DNA of 64,000 nt, taken from assembly GCA_023375675.1 (NCBI GenBank), contig JALQBC010000002.1, positions 1,860,001 to 1,924,000 on the forward strand, written 5' to 3'. Positions 1 to 12,190 of this stretch are shown piece after piece. The position numbers and the translations under genes were made by a program. Numbering within the stretch: position 1 is the stretch's first letter; each line of letters starts with the position of its first letter. The notes beneath the pieces are model-generated. The model worked only from the letters and a program-made list of their open reading frames with translations, did not search any database and was not told where the DNA came from. Source of the DNA: Cytospora piceicola. Lineage: Eukaryota; Ascomycota; Sordariomycetes; Diaporthales; Cytosporaceae.

Positions 1-452
1 TCACCTCGCAGCACTCCGACCCGGACACGGCGCAGACCGTCGGCGCCGACCCTGCCGTCGGGCCCCTGGGCTTCATGAACGGCGGCCTGCAGGTCGTGAA
101 CCCCTCTGTTGCCATCTTCCAGCAGATCGTCGACTACATGGACGACAACGCCTCTGCAATGGAGTTTGCCGACCAGAGCCTGCTGAGTGAGCTCTACCGT
201 GGCCGTTGGGTCGCCCTGCCCTACATCTACAATGCTCTCAAGACATTGCGGTGGGAGGGTGTGCACAAGCCCATCTGGAGGGACGATAAGGTCAAGAACA
301 TCCACTACATCCTGACGCCGAACCCCTGGGATGAGTTGGACGCTGAGGGGAACAGCACGAGTAAGGACGAGACGCACCGGTGGTGGGCCGAGGTGAACAA
401 GGAGAGGAGAGCAGACGAGAGCAGCCGGGGGGTGAAGGCTGATGGCTTCTGA
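1..452 (+). CDS. Glycosyltransferase family 8 protein, C-terminal part (5' end outside window)
   Basis: The reading frame is open from base 3 to the TGA at 450-452 and continues leftward out of the window, so this is the last ~149 codons of a longer gene. The motif GFMNGGLQVVNPS is the conserved 'NGG' acceptor/catalytic segment of GT8 enzymes (glycogenin and galactinol-synthase-like proteins). It is followed by DQSLLSELYRGRWVALP and YNALKTLRWEGVH, both typical of fungal GT8 proteins. The family transfers a sugar from a nucleotide-sugar to a protein or small acceptor using Mn2+; the DxD motif would lie upstream and is not visible. The tail after about residue 115 is charged and low in complexity. 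No introns are seen in the visible part. GT8 family membership is fairly sure; the exact substrate (glycogenin or another acceptor) is not. Confidence 0.8.
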   Translation, partial: TSQHSDPDTAQTVGADPAVGPLGFMNGGLQVVNPSVAIFQQIVDYMDDNASAMEFADQSLLSELYRGRWVALPYIYNALKTLRWEGVHKPIWRDDKVKNIHYILTPNPWDELDAEGNSTSKDETHRWWAEVNKERRADESSRGVKADGF

Positions 453-930
453 GCATTACATGTGCGGACGGACGGACGGTGGTGAACACTGATTTCACAG
501 TAGCTACAGGTCGAGTTGCGGTGTGTCCAAGAATAATTAAAAATTGACTGAATCTTTCAACCGCCTTGACCTTGACTCCTTGCGATGAGTGATATGTCAA
601 TCTGTGTCTATTTCCCCCAACGCCAACCAAGATGCATCCAACACTCCTTGCTGACAATCCAAAACGACAAAACCACAAGAGAAACAGAAGAGAGAAGAAA
701 GTAAGCAAATCGACTGTCGAACAGGGTGACAAATGGGAGGACATGGATGTCCAAGACTGTCGAATATGCTTTGCCTGGCTCATCTACAAAGTTGAAATCA
801 TTTGTGCCACGACGACAAGACCACGGTCAAGTGCAGTTCCTTTGCGCATCGCACAATCGCATCTCCATTTCATTCGTTCGTGACTCATCAAAACACCAGG
901 GTGTCCAGGAAGCTATAGTCTTCATTAAGA
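453..930. other. Convergent intergenic spacer (3' UTRs of GT8 and ATG2)
   Basis: This 478-bp spacer lies between the stop of the GT8 gene and the stop of ATG2, which run toward each other. It has no supported gene. An AATAATTAAAAAT stretch near 530-543 could serve the plus-strand gene as an A-rich polyadenylation region; this is inference from composition only. Open frames here on both strands have no recognisable product. Confidence 0.5.
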
Positions 931-3900
931 TCATCTTCCCGGCCCCGGCTTGTATTTCTGTCAAATCAGTCAGCATATGCTCAATACGGAAATGTCTGGG
1001 CTTTGCACTCACATCTTCCACCCTTCTTAGGTTCTCCGGGTCCAGCGCGTTCGTCGCCCCCATGAGCGCCTGTCCTACAGCTCGGGTCGCCCCAATGGCC
1101 GGGCGGAAAATGATAGTCGGGGCCCTGTTCATCACTGCCCTCGCCGCCCCTCCGGCATTGCGGCTCTCCATGACCTCGGCCGGGACGGCAATGATGGCAT
1201 CTCTGGCCACGTTGAGATCTCGGGCGAGGCTGCTGTATGCGTGCTGCAAGCCCTGGATGACGCCAGTGGGCTGGTCCGCGTACAGGGAGATCTGTTTCTT
1301 TTCCTCCGGTCCCATGTCCTCTTCCTCCCACCCCGTCTGGATCGATGATGGCTCGCCAGAGCTCTCGCCTCCCTCCTCAGATTTCTTGGTCAGCATGCCC
1401 TCCGCACCTTGAAGGACATATTGCGTGCCTGTGGCCATTTTAGCGCCCAGCTTGACGATCTCGGTCCCCGTGGTGCGTGCAAATGCTGCTGCGCCTTTGC
1501 CGATGCTGCGAACAATGCGGCCGTCCTTCTTGTACTCCCTGATGGGGATCTCAATGAGATCGCGGAAGCCGCTGCCCACGTTGACAAGGTGGCGGACGGG
1601 AGCAACACCAGCTAACACGCTGGCAAGTTGCGTGCGTTTGACGTCGGGCGTCCAGATGTCGTTGAGCGTGTTTCCAAGACGCTCCCACCCTGTTGTGCCG
1701 TAGACAATGGTATGTCGCAGCGTCATGCGGGCCCTCTCAAGGATCACGAAGTTCATGAACTCTGATGTGCGTCCGCCCCTGAGACCAGCATAATCTACTC
1801 TCTTGGGCTTGAAGTCTAGGGTGACGGGTATGGCGTTGATCTCCGCACGCTGTATAAAGGCTTCGTCGCTTGGCGAGGGCTCAGTGGGTACCTGTGATTC
1901 GTCCTTGAACTGGAAGAAACGCTGGATAAAGTCGAGTGCGTCCTGGTCGACATGCAGACGAAGAGGGAGAACGGTGGCTTTGAGGACAAACTCGGCAGCT
2001 GCTAGCTCAGGAACCGGCTTGACAAGAAGGATCTCAAGGTGCACCATGCTTGCGCCGAGCTCACGCTCACCGGCGTCCAGGTTATACGTAGCGAACTTCT
2101 TCCACGTGGAGGTCGGGATGTGGTCGAAAACTTCAAGGTTTTGCACACGCACATCGATGGTCGTGTCTGTTTCCCCCGAGCCCGGTGGAAACTTGATCAG
2201 GTCAACATTGACACCCTGCAGCTCGAATGTGATTTTGTGGCGTCTACTCCTGGTGAGGCGTAACTTCTTCGATCTTGACCGAAATTGGCCAGGCACGGTA
2301 CGCGTTGTGGTCGTAGTCACTGAGGTCGCTGCTATCGACTCCGTATCGTCCAGTTGATGGTTGATGCCTCCGACTAGCTCGCGAGGATCATGATTGGCAG
2401 GAATGCTGACGTAGATGGAGTTGAAGAGACAATCTCCGACGACATCCTGGTCCTCAAAGTCGGGCTCGTCCATAGATCGTCGTCCTGCTCGGTTTCGCCG
2501 CTCAAAGGCCTTGCTCTCAACCTCCTCGACCGTCTTGGTGATAGCCTCGCGGGTATGTTGCCAGTCGTAGCCATCAAAAAGATTCCAAATAATGTGGACA
2601 TCCCGAACGCGGACCTTCAGTGGGCTTTTCTGTGCCTTGACTTCGTTTGCATCGTCGTACCTATTCTTGGCCGAGTTCCAGCGATGGGCACTCCCTTCAG
2701 CCATAGGAGTTTTGCCAAAATAGTTCTCATGGATCTGAACCTCCGAGTCCAGACCAAACTCCACGCTGCGTGGAAGAGAATCTGATTGAGACGGGAAGAT
2801 GTCACCACTTTGGTTCTGCCTCGTAGTCCGATCGGAGATCATGGAGGATGATGTCGCGTCAAAAATACTCTCAGCGACACCTGGGGCGCCTGCTTGATAT
2901 GGTGCCACGATCCCTAGAGGGCTTGAGCCGACTACTTCACCATCATACAAGTCGTCACCACGGCCCATTTCTTGCGCAATCGCGAAATCGTCGTCAAAGT
3001 TGTAGTCGCCCTCCGCATTGCCGAAAGCGTCGGCTGTGATTGACGCCAGCATGTCTTGCATGGGGATGACCTCTGTCTTGTACTTGACCTCCCTGCTTGG
3101 CGGAGTCGGGGGTTTCAAGGCGCCTGTCAACGCGATCAGAGTGTGGGTTGAGTCTGCGCAAGTCTCGAGCACCAGTAGGTCGTCCCTCAGTTCAACGTCA
3201 ATGTGCCCCTCTCCGTCGCTGCTGGTTGTAGCTTGCACGGTGACCCTTGCAGAGGAGATCTGGCAGATGTTCACGTAGCCGTTGGAACACAGTGTCGACA
3301 CCATGTCCGTCTGACTGTGAGCATCGGACCCTTGGTGTCTTGACGGCCCCATTCCTTCCGGTGAGTTGAGTAGGGAGATGTCATCGACCAGCAGAATGGC
3401 TGCCTTCCGTAAATTAACCACGGCGTTCACATCATCGCCGCTGGGTAGAGCGATTTCCACATGTGCGTCTTGGAGGACAACGTTGAGCTTAGAGGTCAAG
3501 GCGAGAGGATTGAGACCCAGCAAGCAGTCGCGGAAGGCAATATTCACGAAGGTTGGCTTGCTTGGACCAGACTTTGACGTGGCGGACGGTTGCGGCACTG
3601 ATGAGGGTGGGCTCCCGACCAGTGCAGTATGGGCGTGCTCACCGAAATTGGCTACAGAAGCTGCCAGCATCGCATCAAACTCCTGGGGCGTTGTCTCCGA
3701 AGAGAGACCAAGTGCGTCCATGACGGTGGGAACGCGGTACTCGAAGTTAAGATTTCGCATCCTAACCTTGATAACCGGCTCCATCTCATCGCCGATGACT
3801 CGCACCATGAGGACGGGGGATTGTGTCAAGAGGTCGGTCCCTAAGTCAACAGTTGAGCCGACCAGTTCTTCGATAGAGTTTCTGTTAACCATGAGGGAGT

Positions 3901-6900
3901 TGATGCCGAATGCAGCCAGTGATGGGAAGGCGATATGCGCCAGCTCGAGGTCGCCCAATTTTGCATTTATAATTCCAAACCTGCCACCAACATCCACTGA
4001 CGCAACCAGTTTCTTGATAACACCGAGGGTTAGCAGCCCCGGGCGATCGTCTTCTGGTAAGTACTTGGCCACAGTACCAAGGCGGGCGAGCTCCTCTCCG
4101 AGGGCTGGGATGGTGTCGAGCTGCTGGAGCTTCGTAATGTGCGCTTGCACTTCTTCGAATGTCAGTTTTAGCACGGATCCCTTTCTCCGCTGTCGTAGCA
4201 GAGTATCAACCATGATCTCGTCATCGTTATCGTTGAATTGGCCCTTTGATGGAGTAATCAAGGCGAGGAGTCGATCCAGGTCATCGTTTCGAGGCGTGTT
4301 GAGGAAGTCGAGACGGGTGTTTGAGAGAACAATATTGATCGGAGGCTCATCCGACACTTGCTTCACGTACGGCCCTGCAGCATGTATCTTTCTGATGCTA
4401 ACGCCCACAATGCCGTCTCGGCTCACAACTTTGACAGCCGTTGTGCGTACATCTACGCCGCAATTCTTACCCACCAAGTCAAGCTGCAAGCCACCGACAC
4501 GAACATCCATTTTGTTCTCAGACATCGCCGCTGTGCTGTCGGGCCGAGACGGGATGTCAAACCGCACTCCTCTTGGCTTAGCAGGCTTCGGAGGCGATTT
4601 CACCTGTGGACCACTTGAAGTCATCGAGGCTCCCATCTGGAGGAATCCGCTCAGGCCGCCGAACCAACTGAATGTCTCTTCCAACCGCTGCAGATCGATG
4701 CGCACATGGAGTGGAAGCGTGTTGACTTCGCACCTGCTGTTTTCTTTGGTCATGGACAGTTTGACCGATATATCTGCCCCGACCTCTGCAAACGCGTCTC
4801 TGGTCGATGCTCGCATTGGCGCTTCCCTATCAAAAAACAAAATGTCGCTGTCGTGATAGCCAAAGCGAAACTTCTCAATTCTGATACCACCTTGTGTCAT
4901 GGAGCTTCCATGTGATGCGGTTGCGCTGAGATTCTCAATCTCAGTACGCAGAAGCACATCCGAATCAGTCGCTGGCATCGCTGGATCCGACGCCCTCGCT
5001 GCTGTACCGGTAACGCTCAATATCTTCTCCAAGAAGACAATCGAGATTTTCTGCGCGGAAACCTTGATTTCTGGTATTGATGAGTCGGCCTTTCGCGAAA
5101 CCGACTTCTCGGCCTTCTCTGAGGGCTGCTGTGTTTGCTTTGAGGTCTCCAGTAGCCGGCGTGCCACCATGGTGAGAAGTAAGCCAACGGAAGTATCCAG
5201 GCGAACTTCGAGGGGAGCAAATTCGATCTCAATGGATGCATCGTCGTGGTCGACATTCGCATCATCTGGCCCAACGTCATCCTTTACAGGCGTAAAAGCG
5301 CTGGCCGAATATACAGAGAAAGCCCCTGGCACATTGTGGTAGGCTGAATGTGCCAGTTCAGAGGTTCCATCCACGTTTGATACTTGAATGTGTTTGTGTT
5401 TCGTCGGCACATAGACGGAGATGGACGCCAGGGATACAATCTCTTTTACAAGCCTTGTTGAGCCTTGAATTTCAGTTTCCTCTATCGTAGTTGCAGCGCT
5501 GGGCTCAGGGGTTGATTCAGGCAACATAGTTGTGTGTGTTCTTGCCTTTCCTTGGTTCCTTACCCGAGCTGCTGGCTGTGTTGGTCCAGTCGGTCCTAAG
5601 CCCTGGGGCGAGGCCGAGGTCTCCTGCCTTGTCGCTTCTGAATCGCCTGTCGGTTGTTCAGGGGCCCCCATAGATGAACCGCGCTCAGCTTTTGGTGAAT
5701 GCTCAGGTGTTGGTGCAATTGACTCCCAAGCACCAGGCATCGTCGCGGTTCCCAGCTGCTGAGAATCTCCTTGTGAAAAAGCACTCATGTACATGCTTTC
5801 TGCTTCCTCATGGCTGAAAAATTGCGACTGGGCAAGATCGTCGGTGCGCTGAGCGCTAGAGTCATCGCTCGCCGAATCCGAGGACACCGAGCCTTTGCGT
5901 GACGGCTCTCTCTGGAGCATGTCCTGGCTGAGCAACGGGTTTTCCAACCCTGACGGCCATAACAACGGCTCGTCTACTGCTACATCGAGTGAGTGGACCA
6001 AGGCGTCCGCATTGTGTCCAGAGAATTCATGATAGATGGAGGCTCTCGGCGTGGACAAAGACGACATGGGCTCTTGCTCCCGTGCCTCATCCCCTGTGGC
6101 GCTAGGGTCGTCCAGTTCGTAGGGTATGTTGAAAGCCTCTTCGCTGTCCTGTAATAGCTGTTCGCTTTGAGAGAGGTCATCAGTAGAGCCAGCCATGAAG
6201 CTCTCATGAAAGCTTCCACCGTGAAGATTATCTGTTTCTGGTGGTGGGCAGCGTGTGGCCAAGACTGGAGATGTCGAGGCCGCCGAAGTCATGGAAGGCG
6301 ACTTCGCGAGGCTGGAGAGCAAGTCCGTTTCGGAAAGGATGGAGGCACGGATCTTGTTTAGTATTATGTGCCTTTTGCCTTCCTTTGGTACGATGCGTGC
6401 GCCTTCCCCGTCCTCTGGAGCGCGTGTCGTCACCCCTTCGACATCGAGCTCGTCCAAAGAGAGTTGGAGAGTAACCAGCTCAGTCTCAGTACTCTTTGGC
6501 TCGATGGGAACCTCGATATCCAGATTGAAGGTGACATCCTTTATCGCGACCTGAGTACGGTCGACAACACCCTGCAAGAAGTCGGTCAAGAAAGCGGGCA
6601 GAGATAGCCCCTGTCCTGTGCCATATGTCTGATCGTCTTCACTGCTGTCCTCACTCATGGCCACCGAGGCACCCAGATCTTGTTGTTCGGCGGCGAGGGC
6701 ATCCTCTAAGGCCCTTTTCTCCTTGGATGGCTGGGTCTCCAGGAATGATTGTGCCAGATCGGCAGCGGTGGGAACGAAGGCCGGGTCTGATTTACTCTTT
6801 TCATCCTTATTCAACCTCGTACCCTGCCGGTCGATAGGTGAGACTTGGAGACAGATATGTACGCCGACAGCGGTCAGTTCGATGGAGCTCGAATACAGAT

Positions 6901-7264
6901 CGAGTGGGACGGTGAGCTGGAGGCGGGAGACCGTTGCCTTCTTGATACGATACTCGGGCGGGAGGCCAAGCTGCTTGCTAATTTTCTATGATGGTCTCGA
7001 GTCAGAACACAGTGCTTCGTTGAAGCAATTGTTTGTGCATCAAATGGTTTGAACAATGGTACGGGAATAGTTGCATGTAGGCAAGCGCACCTCGACTTTA
7101 AGACCAACGTCTTTGAACTCGAAGGTATTCCTGAGGCCGAACCCCAGATCGAGGTTTTCCAGATCAAGAGCATCGTCCTCAAATATATCGAACCTGGCCA
7201 TAGCATATCGCAGCAAGCGCTTGGGCATAGCGGAGCTGCGGAATGACTGAAAGATGGAAGCCAT
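931..7264 (-). CDS. ATG2: Autophagy-related protein 2 (lipid transfer protein at the phagophore edge)
   Basis: ATG2 is a rod-shaped bulk lipid transporter bridging ER and growing autophagosome; it works with Atg9 and Atg18. Exon 1 (7264-7091) starts [20 protein letters not shown], the hallmark N-terminus of the chorein/VPS13 region. Intron 1 is 7090-6986 (GTGCGC...TAG). Exon 2 (6985-1013) is one 1,991-codon frame starting [16 protein letters not shown]. Intron 2 is 1012-958 (GTGAGT, branch-like CTGAC, CAG). Exon 3 (957-931) gives [12 protein letters not shown]. The join RRVED/KYK restores the usual fungal C-terminus; without intron 2 the frame would run on to base 827 with an unrelated tail. 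The predicted product is 2,057 aa, within the usual range for filamentous fungi. Residues ~285-575 are Ser/acidic and low in complexity. The C-terminal region ([11 protein letters not shown]..., [19 protein letters not shown]) is typical of the family. It is divergent to NEM1. Confidence 0.95.
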
Positions 7265-7641
7265 CTTGGAAGGTGGGATGGACGGACGGATCGCTCGTCT
7301 CTAGTGTTGGTCGGAAGATCATCAGTTTGGGCAAGACGATGGCGGTTCCCTCAGGGATGCCAGACCAGACGGGGCAAAAGCGAGGCGGCACGGATGCAGT
7401 GGCCTTCGAGGTGATTGGAATAGGAGTGATGAAAGTGTACGGCGGGGGAGATCATGACGGCGATATTGTCTTCAGTCCACTGGAGGTAGCATGGCTTTAG
7501 AAGAAGAAATAAGATTCTGCGTAGTAGTTAGGTAGTCTAGGAGGGCTGGCTCAGCGTCTATGGAGGATGGCAGAGAGAGTATAGGTTGGTGGGAATAAGA
7601 GCGATGGAAGAAGGTAGGAGGCCATCAAGGTCGTTCCCATA

Positions 7642-7681
<40 letters not shown>

Positions 7682-8942
7682 GCGTGCGTGGGTCACAAGG
7701 ATGGGAGCACTTGACGCTGGGGTCTCCGTATCAGGAATGATAAGGGATGGGGGGAGCTTTTGCCTGCCGTCTCTGGCCCACCGTTGAGTAGGCCTGACGT
7801 GGGGTACACTGGGGGAGCACAGCAGTAAACCCAGGTGCCCCCACCCCACTGCGACGACTGTCACAAGGCACCTGGCAGAACACGCAGAACATGCAGAACA
7901 CGGTATATGCAGAAACGTAACGGTCAGGCACAACTACGTAGGTACCAATTAGGTAGACACCCTGGGACCTCACAACAGAAATCACGGAAAGCCTTCAGAA
8001 ACTGTGGTGTGTGTTCTGTAGAGGAAACATATATGAATAAGGAAAGCCCTGGCCACATTCAATTGAACATATATTTGAGCATATGGGACATACATAGCTC
8101 TTCATGTTGATAATACATGGTTGTCTTTGACCTTTTTGAGTGCTTGCAGATTACCTACCTAGGTACTTAAGTAGGTAGGTACCATACGTACCTAAATATA
8201 CGTCCGTATTGGCCTTCTTGGTACGTAGGTAGGTATGTACAAGTTTCCGTCAGCTGCTAGCCGAGGTCCTTGGGCACCCAGGCAGTCTCCGAAATGTTTA
8301 GGTGCACAGTACTTACCTGGGTACCTAGGTAGTTGTTGAACATCTATTGTCTACCTGCCTAGGTGCTGTTATGTATGTTGCGCGCAGCGCGTAAGCCTCG
8401 AACAACCACTCCAATCCGTGTGGCAACCCGTCTCCCCGTCTCAGCCGCCACCAGTCGACGCTACGGAAACGCTACGCTCCGCTCGGTTGTATTGCTGCTA
8501 GTTCTACCGTGCTGTAGCTGATCCGTGCCTCTGTAAGCTGGAGACCACTATTATCATCGCCAACCCTTCATTGATTGTCTTCTAGAGTACGGTGCCAGCA
8601 ACGTCGCAAGCCAACAACCTCCAACTGCCCTTCCCTGCCCACCTCCTCCCCCACACCGGCAGCAAGCTGCGGGATCGTCTCTGACGACGACTGTGCTTTG
8701 CATACATACCTAGACTTTACTTACCTATTACTACATCACCATAGCACCTTTGTCTATCTTGCATCGCATCAGCGCCGCGCATCCCCCTCCTCCTGCATTG
8801 GCGATCCTCCTGAGCCCTCCTCCATCTTGCGACCACCCAACTGTTTCTGCGATCCTTCACCCAAGTCCTCCCGGCCAACGAAATCGAGAGCCCATCCCTG
8901 TACCGGGCGACCCTTCATGGCTCCACCGGCACCGACGGAATC
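7265..8942. promoter_or_regulatory. Divergent promoter spacer between ATG2 and NEM1
   Basis: This 1.68-kb region separates the start codons of ATG2 (-) and NEM1 (+), so it should hold both promoters and 5' leaders. It contains a GGTCGT hexanucleotide tract (7642-7681) and a cluster of TACCTAGG/TAGGTACC-like palindromic motifs (about 8150-8360). The last ~200 bp before NEM1 are rich in CCTCC/CTCC pyrimidine runs, as in many fungal 5' leaders. No gene was recognised in it; short frames on both strands look like composition artefacts. No specific transcription-factor site is claimed. Confidence 0.5.
7642..7681 (+). repeat. GGTCGT hexanucleotide microsatellite
   Basis: About six near-perfect tandem copies of GGTCGT lie some 380 bp upstream of the ATG2 start. 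They read in the 5' region of that gene and encode nothing supported. Simple-sequence length variation between strains is likely, but cannot be seen here. Confidence 0.85.
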
Positions 8943-10620
8943 ATGAACTCTCTCAACTTTGTCTCCTCTCGTGTCTCTCCCTCCTCGTCCCAGGCACCCT
9001 CGCGATCCAGCTCTCTGGGCTCCATGGGCATCACTGTCACCTCTGAGGAGGAGCAACAAACCTCCCGACGAGACCCTGACGAAAAGAACGATACCTTGGC
9101 GGCAGAGCCCGACGAATACGAACACGCCACGCCAATCGCTGACGACCGTACACCTTTACTGGCAGGAAGCGAATCAAAGGATATGGGGGTTAGGCAGTCG
9201 GCATGGCACCAGGTGCCAAAGAGGATAGCCACCGTCTTCATTGAGTCCTTGCGCTTGGTCCTGTCCACTCTAGCTGCCCCCGGCGTCTACCTGATGGCTT
9301 GTTTCTACGATGAATTCGGCAACTTTGCCCCTCTGGTACAGCTCAGAAAGCTTTTCGGTGTATATCACGCGGACCCGCGCAAGCTGGCTGCGGAGCAACA
9401 GGAGAAAGCAGCGCTGGAAGAGAAAGGCAGCGGCGTGGCCCGAGGCGAGACTTTTAACCTTGGTCGAGGGAACACCATGACAGCACGCCCTATCGCATCG
9501 TCTGGTTCCTCATCATCGGGCCTCTCCAGCGAGTCCGAATCCGAATATGACAAGACAGAATCCGTCCGGAAACGTTTGTGGCCAAAGGCTTCGCCAAAGT
9601 CGGAGGAGATCAGCCCGTCCAGGAGATCTATACGGATCAAGTTGCACAACGACGAAGCACTCCGGCAGCGCAAGCACAGAAGAGGGCAGTCGTCGAGCTC
9701 CCGTGGCGGTTCAAGCGGCGGACAGGCTCAGAAGGATATATCTGCGCACCTCAAATCACCTACATCCCCGGTCGGCGCCTTGACGAGGTATCCCAAGACC
9801 CCGGCACCGCCGAGGCCTTTGGTCCCGCGGCGGCAGCCGTCGTATATCAACGTGGAGCCCAACGGACTTACACCTCAGAAGACATTGGTACTCGATCTGG
9901 ACGAGACCCTGATTCACAGCATGTCCAAGGGTGGCAGGATGAGCATGGGACACATGGTTGAAGTGAAGCTAAACACGACCTACGTAGGAGTTGGCGGGCA
10001 GGCCAGCATTGGGCCCCAGCATCCCATCCTGTACTACGTACATAAACGGCCACATTGCGATGATTTCCTGCGAAGGGTGAGTCCTGGCCTTCCAATTCGA
10101 TGACGGCGGGCGGGCTTTTGCGGCATTGTTGACATTGATACCCCGAGCCAGGTGTGCAAGTGGTTCAACCTCGTGGTTTTCACGGCTTCGGTACAGGAAT
10201 ATGCCGACCCAGTGATCGACTGGCTGGAGTCAGAGAGAAAGTTCTTTTCGGCGCGGTACTACCGGCAGCACTGCACGTTCCGGCACGGGGCATTCATCAA
10301 GGACCTTAGTTCTGTCGAGCCTGACCTGAGCAAGGTCATGATCTTGGACAATAGCCCGCTGAGCTTCATGTTTCATCAAGGTCGGTAGTTTCCACGGCAT
10401 CGGAAGGTTTGGTGATGACCAAGTCAATCACGTTGTTGCTGACAGGCGGCCAAACAAAATAACAGATAATGCGATTCCAATACAAGGCTGGATCAACGAC
10501 CCCACCGACAACGACCTACAGCATCTAATACCGTTTTTAGAGGGTCTCCAGTACGTTTCTGATGTACGGGCTTTGTTGGCGCTGAGAGGAGGTGAAGACG
10601 GGCAACACATGGTTTCATAG
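8943..10620 (+). CDS. NEM1: Nem1-type CTD-like phosphatase (activator of lipin/Pah1)
   Basis: Nem1 with partner Spo7 dephosphorylates the phosphatidate phosphatase Pah1 at the ER/nuclear envelope. Exon 1 is 8943-10076, intron 1 10077-10151 (GTGAGT...CAG), exon 2 10152-10380, intron 2 10381-10465 (GTCGGT...CAG), exon 3 10466-10620 ending TAG; the product is 505 aa. The start MNSLNFVSSR matches the family. Residues ~103-120 (STLAAPGVYLMACFY) form a membrane segment. LDLDETL at 317-323 is the DxDx(T/V) catalytic motif of the HAD/FCP phosphatases (D318 nucleophile, D320 acid/base). VVFTASVQEYADPVIDWL and MILDNSPLSF are the next HAD motifs. Joining exons 2 and 3 gives HQDNAIPIQGWINDPTDNDL, a family signature that fixes intron 2. 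Residues ~150-290 are Ser/Arg-rich and variable, as expected. It is divergent to ATG2. Confidence 0.93.
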
Positions 10621-12190
10621 GATAGCCAACTCATCCACTCAGCGCCCAAGAGACAGCATGCAACCATTCCACCTGTCGTCGCCAGTCGCTTCTTGTGAGG
10701 AACCATCATGGGATGTCACAGTGCATGCACACTGGCAATGACTGGGCCTGGAAAGAGGCGAGCATGGCCTGATACGGAACGTGCGTTGGAGGGAGAGAGG
10801 TAGAAAGGGGTGAAAAGAAAAGGCGCGTGTGTGTCTCTGTGTGTCTGTGTCTGTGTATATTCGTCTGAAAAAGAGAGTAGAAAGCGACGTGGCATTTGTA
10901 GTTCACATGTGTTGCGACAGTTATGTGTATACATCATACCCCGTTGCGTACATGTACTGACTGTATTAGCTTGTGCGGATGGGATGTCTCCACCCAGTGA
11001 TATGATTCCCATATATATATGTATGTATGTATGGGATATGGTCGTCGTGAAAAAAAATAGCGTTCACAATGGTACCCAGGTACCCTTTCAGCTCCCTCCT
11101 CCTGTGTTAGAGCTTAGTACGAAGCTTCCAAGTTTCGCAGGTGTGGCTTGACTTTACGGAGACTTTGGTACGGACACGGCCCAGCCACTCATGGCCGATC
11201 CCTGTCCGTTTTGAGCAAGCTTTCCGCAAATGACATCATGGTGCAGATGACCATGGCCCAGGATCTGCTTTCGCATGTCTGGGGAAAGACGAAAAGTATG
11301 AATCCCACACTGGTTTTCCCCATGCCCCTTGCGGAGTCCTGCGGGTGTGGGAGGCCTTGGATTACCTATCTTGGATGATGATGGTGATTATTATACCTGG
11401 GTCTTCAAAGGCTCTGAGGAGAAATATTAGTATCTACCTGGGTATCCATTGGATCCCATCAAGACAGGTACAAGGCAGTGACGTGAGTGCTCCGAGAAGG
11501 AGTCCCTGATTTCCTAGGTGTTGGATACCAAGTACTTATTCGTATACTGTATATACGTACCTAGGTAGGTAGATAGATCATAATAACAGTATGTACCGGC
11601 TTTGGATGTTGGAAAATAGCCCGTCATCATCATACGGGTCGGATCTCTCCCTGGAGTATCTAGGTACCTAGGTAGTTTTATGTAGGTAGCTGGCCAAGTA
11701 CCCCAGCTGGTGGCTTGCCATGGATGGTACCAGGATGATATACGGATTCACCTACGTAGCTAAGTACTCCTTTCGCGGCGAGGGCACCTGGGCTAGCTAG
11801 GCCAGTGACGAAATACTAGTCGGGCCAGAGAAAGCAATGGAAACAACTTCAAAGTGACCTAGTCGACTAGTCCAGTCCTGCTCTCTGTTCTCTGCCCTGC
11901 CCTGCCCTGGGGACCCCCCCGATTGCCTCATCATCATAGGTACCAGCCATGCGGACCAGTGACGATTGTTGAACGTAAGACAAACGGAATGAAAGAGACA
12001 AGACACTTGACACTCGTCCACCTGCCCCTTTAAAAGGCTCGTCTGCCCACCTCTGCATTGTTTTCTTCCTGTTATCGTCAACATCATCAACCTGCGAAAA
12101 CAATCCATCCATCTTAATTGAAACTCAAACCTCTCTCATCTTCTAAACAACACCACAAGCCACCCACACATTCAACTCATTCCAACCAAT
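10621..12190. other. Intergenic region with TACCTAGG motifs; no gene seen
   Basis: This 1.57-kb spacer lies between NEM1 and the DUF1761-type gene. It has short TG/TA and GTAT runs (around 10,830-10,860 and 11,012-11,033) and a second cluster of TAGGTA/TACCTAGG-type motifs (about 11,500-11,770). The final ~120 bp before 12191 are rich in CA and CT, a likely 5' leader. The small frames present have no recognisable protein. Confidence 0.5.

Noticed and set aside
827..930. Extension of the ATG2 frame to base 827
   Set aside because: A GTGAGT donor at 1012 and a CTGAC/CAG acceptor at 958 give the conserved C-terminus KYK followed by a stop at 931; the unspliced tail is unrelated to the family.
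3366..4856. 496-codon plus-strand open frame
   Set aside because: It lies antisense to the continuous ATG2 exon 2 and has no recognisable domain; Ser/Thr/Arg-rich composition is that of a shadow frame.
8575..9268. Several overlapping frames on both strands upstream of and within the NEM1 start
   Set aside because: Pro/Ser-rich artefacts of the pyrimidine-rich leader; the conserved Nem1 N-terminus starts at 8943.
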